Source of the DNA: Cryptomeria japonica
Taxonomy: Eukaryota; Streptophyta; Pinopsida; Cupressales; Cupressaceae
NCBI RefSeq assembly: GCF_030272615.1
Contig: NC_081413.1
Location: 609,905,209-609,969,208, forward strand
DNA length: 64,000 nt
Reading direction: 5' to 3'
Positions 55,509 through 64,000 of this stretch are shown here, piece after piece. Below the pieces are notes generated by a model that was not told where the DNA came from, made no database searches, and worked only from the letters and a program-made list of their open reading frames with translations. Each line of letters starts with the position of its first letter. Position 1 is the first letter of the stretch. Made by a program: the position numbers and the translations under genes.

Positions 55509-56699
55509 TGTTACTACTTATCAAGTTGCCATTAGTTTTATGTTCAAAGTTATTCTATATACTCTAGTCAGTTATATCTACCGAAATATTCAGTCGGTAT
55601 GAACAGTCCAGTTGGTTATAGAAGAAAGTAGTCTTAGAGTGTAGTATACACTGAGCTGTCTATCGAGTATCATTCCATGTCTACCGAGTAGCAAAGATGA
55701 CACACCGAGTTGATATACACTGAGTGAAACGTGTTACCAGATTCATTGAACCTGGACATACATATGAAAATGTGTTACAAGATTGAGGACATTAGAACCA
55801 TTATCATATTGGAAATTGCACTTAAAGATTGTGTATGATTTTGAGGTCATCTAACCAATGAAATATTTTGCATGGTTATTCATTCGATAAAACATATTTG
55901 TAAGATCAAAGCAATGAATGGATCACCGACATAAGAGATCTATTTATACAACATGGATTAAGATCAGAATAACACATGTAGCATGATAGAAAGGAAGATA
56001 TAGAAATATATGAAGCAAGACATGTGAAAGCACTAAGTGTTATGACTGTTACAGAGACACAGAGGTCACCGAGAAGGATTTCAGAGAACAGTCAAAGAAC
56101 AGAGTAAACAGAAGGGTTTACCGAGTTACTATATGGGTTACCAAGGTATGCTATAAGCAAGGTAATCTTATTCTGAGCACATAGAATCTGCTATAACATT
56201 CCAGATGTAAAGTTGCATATATTTGTAATGATTTTATTCTAATATTTTGAAGTTGTAAGAGAAACCTTTAACAGGGTAAAAGACTCTAATCAAGTCTATA
56301 AATTGTAAAGCCTCTAACAAGGTGCAACATTTAGATGGAGTGTTGTAAAATCCTTTAGCAAGGTAGATCTAACAGATCTTGATACTCCTAACAGGGTAAG
56401 CTAACAGAAATAGCTAAACATGTAGCTCTAACCGAGCAACCTTTATTATTGCAATAGTGAAGTTGTGGGTGCCATCCCCACCGTAGTTTTTCTCTGTAAC
56501 CAAGAGTTTCTGCGTAACCAAAATATATGTGTTATGGAGTGAATCATGTATGACTGTTATCTATTTGTTTTAGCTTTATATTATGTTACTGCACTATTTA
56601 GTTTATGCATAACAGTAAAGTTATTATTGAAGAAAATTTTTGAAGTACTAATTCACCCCTCCCCTCTCAGTACATTAGCTTTCCATATTGGGCCTAACA
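55509..56699 (+). repeat. SIR-E 3' LTR
   Basis: Partner of the 5' LTR, very similar over its length, with the extra segment near 55665-55690. Confidence 0.93.
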
Positions 56700-56704
56700 G
56701 TTGC
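56700..56704. repeat. Right target-site duplication of SIR-E (GTTGC)
   Basis: GTTGC after the final CA of the 3' LTR. GYP-D sequence resumes here. Confidence 0.93.
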
Positions 56705-57364
56705 ATCCTTGTGTAATGTGGGCCAATAGTATCTTGTATTTAGTATTTTGAGTGTTGTTCTTTTGGCAGCAAAATGTCCTCCACATAGCTCATCATGACA
56801 CGCATGCAGGATATCATATGTTTCATCTTCCCTTATACATCTTCTCATGACTTGGTCAAGCCCAGTATAAAACAAACAATCAGCAATCCATGAGAAGTTA
56901 AAACTTTTTTCTATTAAGAACCTTATTTCCTTAGGAGAGAAATGAATTGGCATTTTAGTAGCAGCTAAATAGTTGGCAATATCATTATACCAGGGAGTGT
57001 GAGCTTGTATAAGGAACAAACGTTCATCTGGAAAAGCATCATCTATTACTGTAGAATCTTCTTGTAACTGAAGTCTTGAAAGACAGTCTGCAACCATATT
57101 ACACTTCCCTGGTTTATCAACAACTATGATATAAAATTCTTGCATCAACAATAACCATTGAGCTAATCTTCTAGTAATTGAAGGCTTATTCATGAGATAT
57201 CTAATTGCAGTATGATCTGTATGCACAAATATGGGATATCCTATGATATAGTGCCTGAATTTGTTGAGTGCATATATAATAGCTAACATTTCCTTTTCAG
57301 TGACTATGTAATTAAACTCAGATCCCTGTAAGTTCTTGCTAATATAATATATTGCACTTTCCAA
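56705..57364 (-). pseudogene. GYP-D RNase H and first half of integrase zinc finger
   Basis: Contains SEFNYIVTEKEMLAIIYAL and VHTDHTAIRYLMNKP (RNase H Glu and Asp), LVDKPGKCNMVADCLSR (RNase H end), then the integrase N-terminal domain with HACHDELCGGHFAAKRT (the His pair) and RYYWPTLHKDA. The frame stops at the SIR-E insertion. The cysteine pair of the same HHCC finger is on the far side, at about 40840. Confidence 0.9.
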
Positions 57365-57376
57365 GTTGTCAATATT

Positions 57377-58259
57377 CTATCCTAATACTGCCCCTATTGC
57401 ATAATCAAATGCATCTGTATGAATTTGAAATGGTAAAGACCAATTTGGACCTTTAAGAACTGGTGCTTGGGTGAAGGCATGCTTAAGATTCAAGAAAGCT
57501 TCATTGCATGCAGAGGTCCTTTTAAATTCCATATCCTTGGTAAGCAGTGAATATAAGGGACTTGCAATTTTACTGAAATCTTTGATAAACCTTCTATAGT
57601 ATCCAGCATGACCAAAGAAACTTCTTACATCTTTTTGCTTCACAGGAGCATTGATATGCTGAATGACTTCAATTTTTGTTGGTCCACCTGTATTACTTTT
57701 ATAGAGATATGATGACCAAGGACTATTCCTTCCTGCGTCATGATGAAAGATTTCTCACTATTTAATGACAAACTATAGTCCTTACATTGCTGCAAAACTT
57801 TTTTCAGGTTCCCCAATGCTTGTTGAAATTTAGAACCATAATTGTAAAGTCATCCATATAGATTTCCATGATGTCTTGAGAAATATCAGAGAAGATACTG
57901 ATCATTGCTCTTTGAAAAGTGGCTGGAGAATTACACAACCCAAAAGGAAGAACAAAATATGCATATGTGCCCCAAGGACAAGTAAATGTTGTATTTTCTT
58001 GATCCTTCGAGGCTATCTGAATCTGATTGTAACCACTGAATCCATCAAGAAATGAAAAATATCTTTTACCAGCCAAAGAATCCAATACCTGATCCACAAA
58101 TGGTAATGGAAAATGATATTTTCTTGTTGCTAAGTTCAAGGCTCTATAATCCACACATACCCTCCATTTTCCTCCTTTCTTAGGAACTATTACCAAAGGT
58201 GATACCCATTGGCTATCAAAGATAGGATAGATAAACCCGACCTTTAACAACTTCTGCAA
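57377..58259 (-). pseudogene. GYP-D reverse transcriptase
   Basis: The segment 58259-57804 shows QKLLKVGFIYPI, SQWVSPLVIVPKKGGKWRVC, VDYRALNLATRKYHFPLPF, FSFLDGFSGYNQI (first catalytic Asp), FGLCNSPATFQRAM and the YMDD box at about 57860-57849. After a frame change between 57804 and 57643, the segment 57643-57377 continues with VRSFFGHAGYYRRFIKDFS and PLYSLLTKD, the RT thumb and connection, then LPFQIHTDAFDYAIGAVLG, the start of RNase H. All RT catalytic residues are present; the break is the frame change. Confidence 0.9.
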
Positions 58260-58307
58260 TTCTTCTTTAACTATTTCTTTTAATGAAGGATTGATTCTTC
58301 TTTTTGG

Positions 58308-58961
58308 CTATCTGAGTGGGAAACATTCTTCTTTTATATAGATACGGTGGGTGCAAACTGTTGGATCTATTCCATGCATATCCTTGTAATCCCATGCAAA
58401 AGCATTTTTATGATATTTCAGCAAGTCCACAAGGGCTCCCTTTTGAGTATTTGAAAGATCTCTATTGATATTCAAACATTGATTCAAATCAACTTCTATC
58501 TTGGTAGTAAGAGCAATCTGGGACATATCAAAAAAATGATAAGTACAAACTTCCTGCGGCAACATGGTATGCAATACATCAGTGGCTGCAGGAGAGTCTT
58601 CATCTGCAATATTTGGTACCAACTCCTGCAATTGTTGTTCTTGTATCAACTCATTTATCAGAGTTTTATAAAGAATTGAGTCTTCATCATGTAATTGCAT
58701 GAATAGCCCTTGATTAATCATCATAAGGTGATTAATAGAGTCAACTCCCTCAGATTCTTTTCCCAAAATAGGCCAAGCGGCTTGTTGTTGATCAAACTGG
58801 GGTTGTGCAGGAGAATACAAAGCTAATGTTTTTATGGAGTTCCCATCTAAAATAGTCATATCCCTTGATCTACATCCAATATATGCATCAGCTGTGGCAA
58901 GCCAAGGTCTTCCCAAAATCACCAGATATCCTCCTAGTATTGCCTTTGGAGATAGAATCAT
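58308..58961 (-). pseudogene. GYP-D protease end and pre-RT region
   Basis: Starts with LGGYLVILGRPWLATADAYI, the closing strand of the protease domain. It continues with an acidic linker and AFAWDYKDMHGIDPTVCTH, the motif that immediately precedes RT in Athila-like elements (W-x-Y-x-D-M-x-G-I-D-P). A stop at 58308 interrupts the frame just before RT (58259). No catalytic residues beyond the protease core are expected here. Confidence 0.85.
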
Positions 58962-58973
58962 AAAGTCTACAGG

Positions 58974-59687
58974 TTATTCCCAGGAATCCAAAATAACCAC
59001 CACATCTTCAATCATACCATCAGGTCTCATTGTAGAGCTATTAGCAAGTTTTAGAACTGTGGGTGTAGGCCTTAGATTATTTATTTCAAGTTGTTTCATT
59101 ACTTTTCTTGTCATCACATTAATGGCTTCCCCTAAATCAATTAAAACATTTCTTATCTGGCTGCCATTAATGACTATACTTACAACAGGACTACTTGGAT
59201 CAGAGTATTTTGCAATTGTAACCTTGCCTAACATAATATCTGCCAGTTGACCCATAACATGCATTGTTTGCGGATCCTTCTTCTTCCTGTCAGACTTTTT
59301 TAAACATGCTTCTCTCAGTGCCTTACTATATATAGGAACATCTTTTATTGCTTGCAACAATGGAATTTTAACATAAACATGTTTGAGTTGATCTATAATA
59401 TCAAAACCTTGCTCTTGTTCTATGAGAAATTCCTTTTCTTGCAATCTCTGGGGAAATGGTGGTAATATCTGCTTTTGAGGTATTGTATCTGTTGGATTAG
59501 AGATTTCTTGTTCTTCTTGTACCTCAATGATAACTGGAGGAGATGGATTAGGCAGAGTTGTCCCAGATTGGAGGTGAATATCACTTAGGGATAGAGAATA
59601 GGTTGGGTATTGATTAAGATTAGCTAAATAAGCTTCTTGTTGTTGCTGAGATTTAATATTAGGATTGGGCATTGGTTGAGTGGGCAA
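58974..59687 (-). pseudogene. GYP-D linker and protease domain
   Basis: Same frame as gag. It begins Gln/Pro-rich, then PPFPQRLQEKEFLIEQ and IDQLKHVYVKIPLLQAIKDV, the conserved Athila gag-protease linker. Around residue 180 comes RNVLIDLGEAINVMTRKVM, the protease active-site loop (D-L-G, as in Athila D-L-G-A), and then PTVLKLANSSTMRPDGMIED. A TAA at 58974 separates it from the next segment, 58961-58308, in the same frame. Confidence 0.85.
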
Positions 59688-59915
59688 CTACATTGGTCTA
59701 GGTGGGAAAACAGTGGTTGCAGGGGGAGGCATTATTGCAGGCAGTTGTGGCTACTGAATAGGCTGTTGATAACTAGAAGATTGGGCAGTCCATGGCTGAC
59801 TCCCCCTCCATTGAGGAGTAGGTTGTCAATTTCCTTGAAACTGACTTCCTTGGCTCTGAGGTGGATACCAATTCCCTTGTGGTTGCTGCCACTATGGCAT
59901 TTGATTAGCAAAATG

Positions 59916-61208
59916 CTATCCATGGCCTTGAGAACCATACCAGTTTTGATAATTACCAAAATTTTGAGCATATGGTGATTGCCATTGGTTATTTGGTACA
60001 TAAGAATTTCTACTATAACCAGAAAAAGAAAGTAGATCCGAAGGCATACCTTGTCTTTGAAAATTTGGCCTTCTTTGAGCAACATAGAAAACTTGCTCAT
60101 CCTCACCTTGTATTGGCTTGAAGTCAGGAACCTCAACATTTGCAACCATTTTACATCGGCAATCCTTCTTTCGTTGTCTACAATGATGGCAAAATTCTAC
60201 AAGAAATGCGTCAGCTTCTTCATGCTTCTTCTTAGATGAAAGTGTATCCAACTGAGTAGCCATATTATTTATGATGTCCTCCTTAAAGTCCTTCAATAAA
60301 TGGGTAAGTTCCATTCTAGAAACTCGAGTACTAGATGTTGATGAAGGTGCTCCTGGGTTGAAACGCTTGTTCTTTTTAGAAGCAGATTTGGAATATTTCT
60401 TACAAATTTGTCCTATTTCAGCCCACGTGGATTGTGTAATGTCACCTCCTCCCATAAGATCCAAAGAATCGGTGCATTCATCACTGATTCTCCTCAAAAA
60501 TATCAACTTGAGGGAATCTTCATTTAGAGTACATTGTTTGGACTTTTTGACACTAAACACAAACCTCTCCAGATAATCTTCAAGACTCTCATCTTCTTTC
60601 TGTGTCATTCTAAAGATATCATCCCCATGACGATCAGTGCCTCTACAATAATCTTTATATTTTGCAAGAAACAATCGTTTCATCTCATCCCATGTATTGA
60701 TTGTGCTACTACCCAAGCTCATAAACCATCTTAAAGACGATTCCTTCAAGGTGGCAGGAAATATTTTGAGTCTATGGGCATCTGTAGTATAGTCAAAACT
60801 CCTACAGAGAACATCAAACTCAAACAGAAATGTGTCTGGATCCTCTGTCATCAATCCATAGAATTTAGGGAGGGAAGAAGCTGGAATGTTCTTGATATTA
60901 GTATTATCATGCTGGTCAGATATGGGGAGCTCAAATGTTGGGTCAGGTGGTGGTGGTGGATTATTTCCACCAAGAGGTGGGTTTCCTTGCATTGGACTTG
61001 TGGGGGAAGTTATTATATGAAATTCTTCTTCTTGAGGTTCAAAGAGGAACTGAAGACTACCTTCTGGAAATTTAGATTTAGGATGGTTCAAATTCTCTGG
61101 GGTTTGATAAATTTCAGCAAAAGGATTTATATATGGGGAATTATTTTCTGCATGATTAGGATAACTGGGCAGAGATCTACCTAGAACATCTCTTCTTCAC
61201 CTATGCAT
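59916..61208 (-). pseudogene. GYP-D gag
   Basis: The likely start is the ATG at 61208, with a TGA three codons later. From there the frame is open to 59916 (over 420 codons). The Retrotrans_gag core is clear: LPKFYGLMTEDPDTFLFEF, HRLKIFPATLKESSLRWF, TINTWDEMKRLFLAKY, and ESLEDYLERFVFSVKKS. A Cys/His cluster (CHHCRQRKKDCRC) follows near residue 310 and then a Gln/Tyr/Asn-rich tail. Beyond 59916 the same frame continues with several TAG/TGA stops in a Gln/Pro-rich stretch up to the protease segment. Gag would build the particle shell. Core residues look well preserved despite the nonsense changes. Confidence 0.87.
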
Positions 61209-61306
61209 GCAGATTCTTGAATTTTTTTTGAACAATCAGGTATGCCAAAAAACAATTAACTGAAAACTGAAAAGACAATAACCATAACAGGTTCTTAGTT
61301 TGACAC

Positions 61307-61326
61307 CATCCCCAAAAACAATGACA
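61307..61326 (-). promoter_or_regulatory. GYP-D primer-binding site, decayed
   Basis: Minus strand TGTCATTGTTTTTGGGGATG. It aligns to the Athila-type site TGGCGCCGTTGCCGGGGATG with seven mismatches, five of them C-to-T or G-to-A. The four-base spacing to the LTR equals that in GYP-A. Confidence 0.6.
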
Positions 61327-61330
61327 AAAA

Positions 61331-62628
61331 ATTTGAACCCAACAATAAGAATAATAACTCTAGTTGAAGTCTCAACCCGAAGTTTGGACATTCATTTGGT
61401 AAAGTCACTATTTTAATAGCTAGTATTGATTTGATTGTCAACTCAGGGACGTAATAATTGAAATGGGTCTACACTATATATGCACTAAGTTCTTATGACA
61501 ACTATTCTACATTACTGCAGCAACTAAGATTATGCAGAAAAGATAAGCAAGAATTCAAACTATAGAAAGGCTACAGGAAAATTTCTGCATAAATTCATAA
61601 AATCAATACTGGATAAATTCAATGCTGATAAACAAAAATTACTCTGTTCTGGTTTGGCTATAGGAACAGTCAGTGGATCCGTTTCCAGTGGCTGCAGGAA
61701 CAGTCAATGCAAGAACATCTACTACAACTAAGGAAAGAAAACTAATCATAACAAATACATAGGAACACTCACCAAGTGGGCCCCCTTGGATGAGTGATAC
61801 CAGGCTTCCCAAAAACATCTCTAAAAGCTCAGAATAATATATTTTATTCATCGTTCTTTGGAAGTCATTACATGATTCAATATGAAAAGAAAACTCAAAA
61901 ATACTTAGGAAAAATCCTATGCTCTATTTCTCTTCTCTTTCTATCTCCCCTCCGAGAAGATAAAGAGCTTATTATTAAAAAGAAATCATCTACAACAGAC
62001 AACACAAATCACACCAAAAAGAAGAGGCAGATGATTGACTAAGAAAGGAGATAGTTGGAGTTATGCTGCAAGAAACGTGGATCTAAACCGAACCATAATC
62101 ATAACATACTGTGGCGGTATTTACAACTTCAATGTCCACCTAAGTTAGACATAGGTAGTATCTCTTGATTGCTCCACTTATGCCGTTCCTTACACTTCTC
62201 AGCTTTTCTGCAGTTTGATCTTTAGTCATCTTCTTGAGTATCCTTTCCTTCAACTGGCATGAAAGGCGAACATCCACCGTAGCATCATTTATTCCCTACA
62301 CTACAAAATAAATAACATACAAGAACATACATACACATTTTATTTAATCAGGACATCTATTAATTTCACATATGATATTTCCCTAAACAATCCACATGGC
62401 AACAGGAATAAATCACATGGCAACAGGAATAAATCACATGGCTGCAGGAATAAATGTCATGGCTGCAGGAATAAACTGACAAAGATAAAATATGATTTAA
62501 TAGGTTTAGGCTAACATATGGAATACATATAGTAAACTTTCAATACATCACTACTACTATGCAAACCAAAAGATGACAAAAACTCAAGAGTTTTGAGGAT
62601 AGAAATATGACAATGTCTCAACTCATCA
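61331..62628 (-). repeat. GYP-D 5' LTR
   Basis: Partner of the left LTR. Its inner end has lost the terminal CA (AT on the minus strand), but the alignment continues to 61331, four bases from the primer site. Confidence 0.88.
62395..62478. repeat. 21-bp tandem repeat in GYP-D 5' LTR (4 copies)
   Basis: Units CATGGC(AA/TG)CAGGAATAAAT plus two bases start at 62395, 62416, 62437 and 62458. The 3' LTR has three units (36678, 36699, 36720). Confidence 0.93.
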
Positions 62629-62633
62629 TCGGT

Positions 62634-63702
62634 GTGTTAGTATTTTGATCTGCATTACTCTGCATTGTAATATCTTAATTTGTGGATTTGGAGGAATGTT
62701 TGGGACATTCATGTGTGTCTTCAATTTAGGTGGTTCATGGTTTGGAGCTCCGCAAGTGATTTTCAAGGTTGACAGTCATTGTAGTTATTGTTCTTGAATT
62801 TCAGTATGATGATATTGTGATTCTAGTAATTTGAGTTGTTGCAGATGTTGCGGTGGTAATTCATGATGCTTGTTGATTTTTTTGGATCATGTGCCTTTTG
62901 TGTTGGTGGTCCGCATTGATCGTTGTGCACGTAATTGATGATTTTATCTGATGTGTCAGTGTTCTTCATTGTTTTGGCCGACCAGATGCTTGTAGCGTAT
63001 TGTGGATGTTCAATGCATAATTCTTGGAGTTGTTTAGTGTTCGAGGCATGTGATATGGGTCCATGCTATGTCCTAGCTGACATTTATTGGTCCAATGTGA
63101 TATTTTAGCGCGTATGATTATATTTTTGTAATTAGGTAATGAGTGTTGATACGGCCTTGTGAAGAGTTGATATCATGTATAAATAAATGTTATCTTTGAA
63201 ATTGAGTGTGTATGGATGAGAATTAGAATGTGCATGAGGGAATAATGTATACATATTTTGGAGGAAGAGAAGAAGTGTGAGAAGAAGTTGTCATGTGCTT
63301 AACCGGAACTATAATCAGGAATTAGGAGATGCTATTCTATCAATTCATGATCTTCGAATGTGATTCAAATCTGTTTGTAAGACAGTGAGTCTTCCCTGGG
63401 TTGTAGCCCTTTCTTGTTTTTGAGCAGTGAGCTCTAGGAAGTATGCCTGAATGCATGTGCATTCCCCATTGTAATATTTTCTATATTTGTAATAGAGTAT
63501 CATCATATTGTGAGTAGGTTCCCACTGTGATTTTTCCCTTGACCAATTTTTCCACGTTAAAAATCTTGGTGTTATGTGTGTTCATGTTTTATGCTTTCAT
63601 GGTTAATAATCAGATCTGAGAATAAGTTCAATATGTGTAAGGTTTTGAGACAACTGATTCACCCCCCCTCTCAATTGTCTACTCAGAATCAAAGCAATTT
63701 CA
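62634..63702 (+). repeat. COP-G LTR, right piece
   Basis: Continues the LTR after GYP-D. It ends with CTGATTCACCCCCCCTCTCA, the same terminal block as in SIR-C and SIR-E LTRs, then about 30 more bases to CAATTTCA. The primer-like site and gag follow at once, which identifies it as a 5' LTR end. Confidence 0.6.
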
Positions 63703-63707
63703 TCAAA

Positions 63708-63719
63708 TCGTATTAGAGT
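63708..63719 (+). promoter_or_regulatory. COP-G primer-binding site, degenerate initiator-Met type
   Basis: TCGTATTAGAGT differs from TGGTATCAGAGC at three positions and lies 40 bases before the gag ATG. Confidence 0.6.
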
Positions 63720-63760
63720 AGGTTCTTTCAGAGAAGCTTAATTGCTTTAGGTGATCCGAG

Positions 63761-64000
63761 ATGGCATCTTACAAGAAGGACAGTTCGAGATTTTATGGTA
63801 CTAACTATTGTCTTTGGAAGAGTCGCATGGAATATCATCTGGGATGCATTGGCAAATCTTACTGGACTATTACAATGAACAAATATATCGTTCCTGCTAA
63901 TGGACCTTCAACTCCAGATGAGATAAAGGAAGCTAAATGCAATATTAGAGCTAAGGAAGCATTGTTGAGTGCCTTGATAGATTTTGAAATGATGAATGTT
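63761..64000 (+). CDS. COP-G Ty1/copia gag, N-terminal part (runs off window)
   Basis: An ATG at 63761 opens a frame that stays open for 80 codons to the window edge. It contains SSRFYGTNYCLWKSRMEYHL, the N-terminal signature of plant copia gag (F-x-G-x-N-Y-x-x-W-K-x-x-M; DUF4219/UBN2-type), followed by a Trp-containing helix and DEIKEAKCNIRAKEALLSAL. Gag forms the virus-like particle that packages the element's RNA. The start is the first ATG after the primer site. It is the only transposon coding segment in the window without a visible lesion, but only its start is seen and its LTR is broken by GYP-D, so it is unlikely to be expressed from its own promoter. Confidence 0.85.
   Translation, partial: MASYKKDSSRFYGTNYCLWKSRMEYHLGCIGKSYWTITMNKYIVPANGPSTPDEIKEAKCNIRAKEALLSALIDFEMMNV

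Larger units (their letters stand above)
40850..56699 (+). mobile_element. SIR-E: pol-less two-frame LTR retrotransposon, split by GYP-F
   Basis: LTRs of 1169 and 1191 bp (TGTTACTACTTATCAAG...GGGCCTAACA) with duplications GTTGC at 40845-40849 and 56700-56704. It inserted into GYP-D integrase. Removing GYP-F leaves about 8.0 kb, nearly the same as SIR-C. The interior holds a coiled-coil/CCHC ORF1 and an ORF2 of 1,121 codons, and no pol. Sequence throughout the element, LTR and coding alike, is rich in ACCGAG. The 3' end of the LTR (TGATTCACCCCTCCCCTCTC in the 5' copy) and the primer site are copia-like. Confidence 0.92.
35614..62628 (-). mobile_element. GYP-D: Athila-like Ty3/gypsy LTR retrotransposon, split by SIR-E
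   Basis: LTRs of 1277 bp (35614-36890, 3') and 1298 bp (61331-62628, 5'). Target duplications are CCGGT at 35609-35613 and TCGGT at 62629-62633, alike at four of five bases. Minus-strand order: gag, protease, RT, RNase H, integrase, then a third frame in the env position. SIR-E and its duplication occupy 15,855 bp, so the element itself is about 11.2 kb. The gag-protease linker (IDQLKHVYVKIPLLQAIKDV) and the D-L-G protease loop are Athila-type. Gag to RT lies in a single frame with stops; one frame change follows in RT. Confidence 0.9.

Overview
The window looks like heterochromatic or intergenic DNA of a seed plant, and I recognise no host gene in it. The evidence is plant-specific transposon lineages: Tat/Ogre-like and Athila-like Ty3/gypsy, Ty1/copia elements with initiator-Met primer sites, and an L1-type LINE whose ORF2 ends in a plant-style RNase H domain. 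The very AT-rich background, long LTRs and deep stacks of old, stop-riddled insertions suggest a large genome, probably a gymnosperm; that last step is inference from style only.

For reference I name the elements. GYP-A (3786-13743, minus) is a Tat/Ogre-like gypsy element with 5-bp target duplication ATAAC. It has lost most of gag and all catalytic RT motifs. LINE-L (about 15.85-23.8 kb, minus) is an L1-like element cut by COP-B (19371-22220, plus, duplication GAAAG), a copia-type LTR element with no protein-coding capacity. SIR-C (24719-32806, plus, duplication CAAGG) is an 8.1-kb LTR element with two protein frames and no pol. It lies in a decayed plus-strand gypsy element whose protease region survives at 33.5-34.9 kb.

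From 35.3 kb to the right edge there is a four-deep stack. COP-G, a copia element whose gag starts at 63761, has its presumed 5' LTR split by GYP-D (35614-62628, minus, Athila-like). GYP-D is split inside its integrase zinc finger by SIR-E (40850-56699, plus, duplication GTTGC), a second pol-less two-frame element. SIR-E is split between its two frames by GYP-F (43525-51362, plus, duplication AATAG), a gypsy element carrying only gag and protease. The target duplications fix the order: COP-G oldest, then GYP-D, SIR-E, GYP-F.

The strongest candidate for something undescribed is the SIR-C/SIR-E architecture. Two families with different LTRs both encode (i) a coiled-coil protein ending in a five-fold CCHC zinc-knuckle array and (ii) an unrelated protein of about 1,100 codons, with only about 0.5 kb between the frames and no room for protease, integrase or RT. 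The second protein carries a short motif that also seems to occur in the env-position frame of GYP-D and in a degraded frame at 14.0-15.8 kb, which hints at an accessory protein family moving among retroelement lineages. All coding frames in the window are interrupted, except the edge-truncated COP-G gag.
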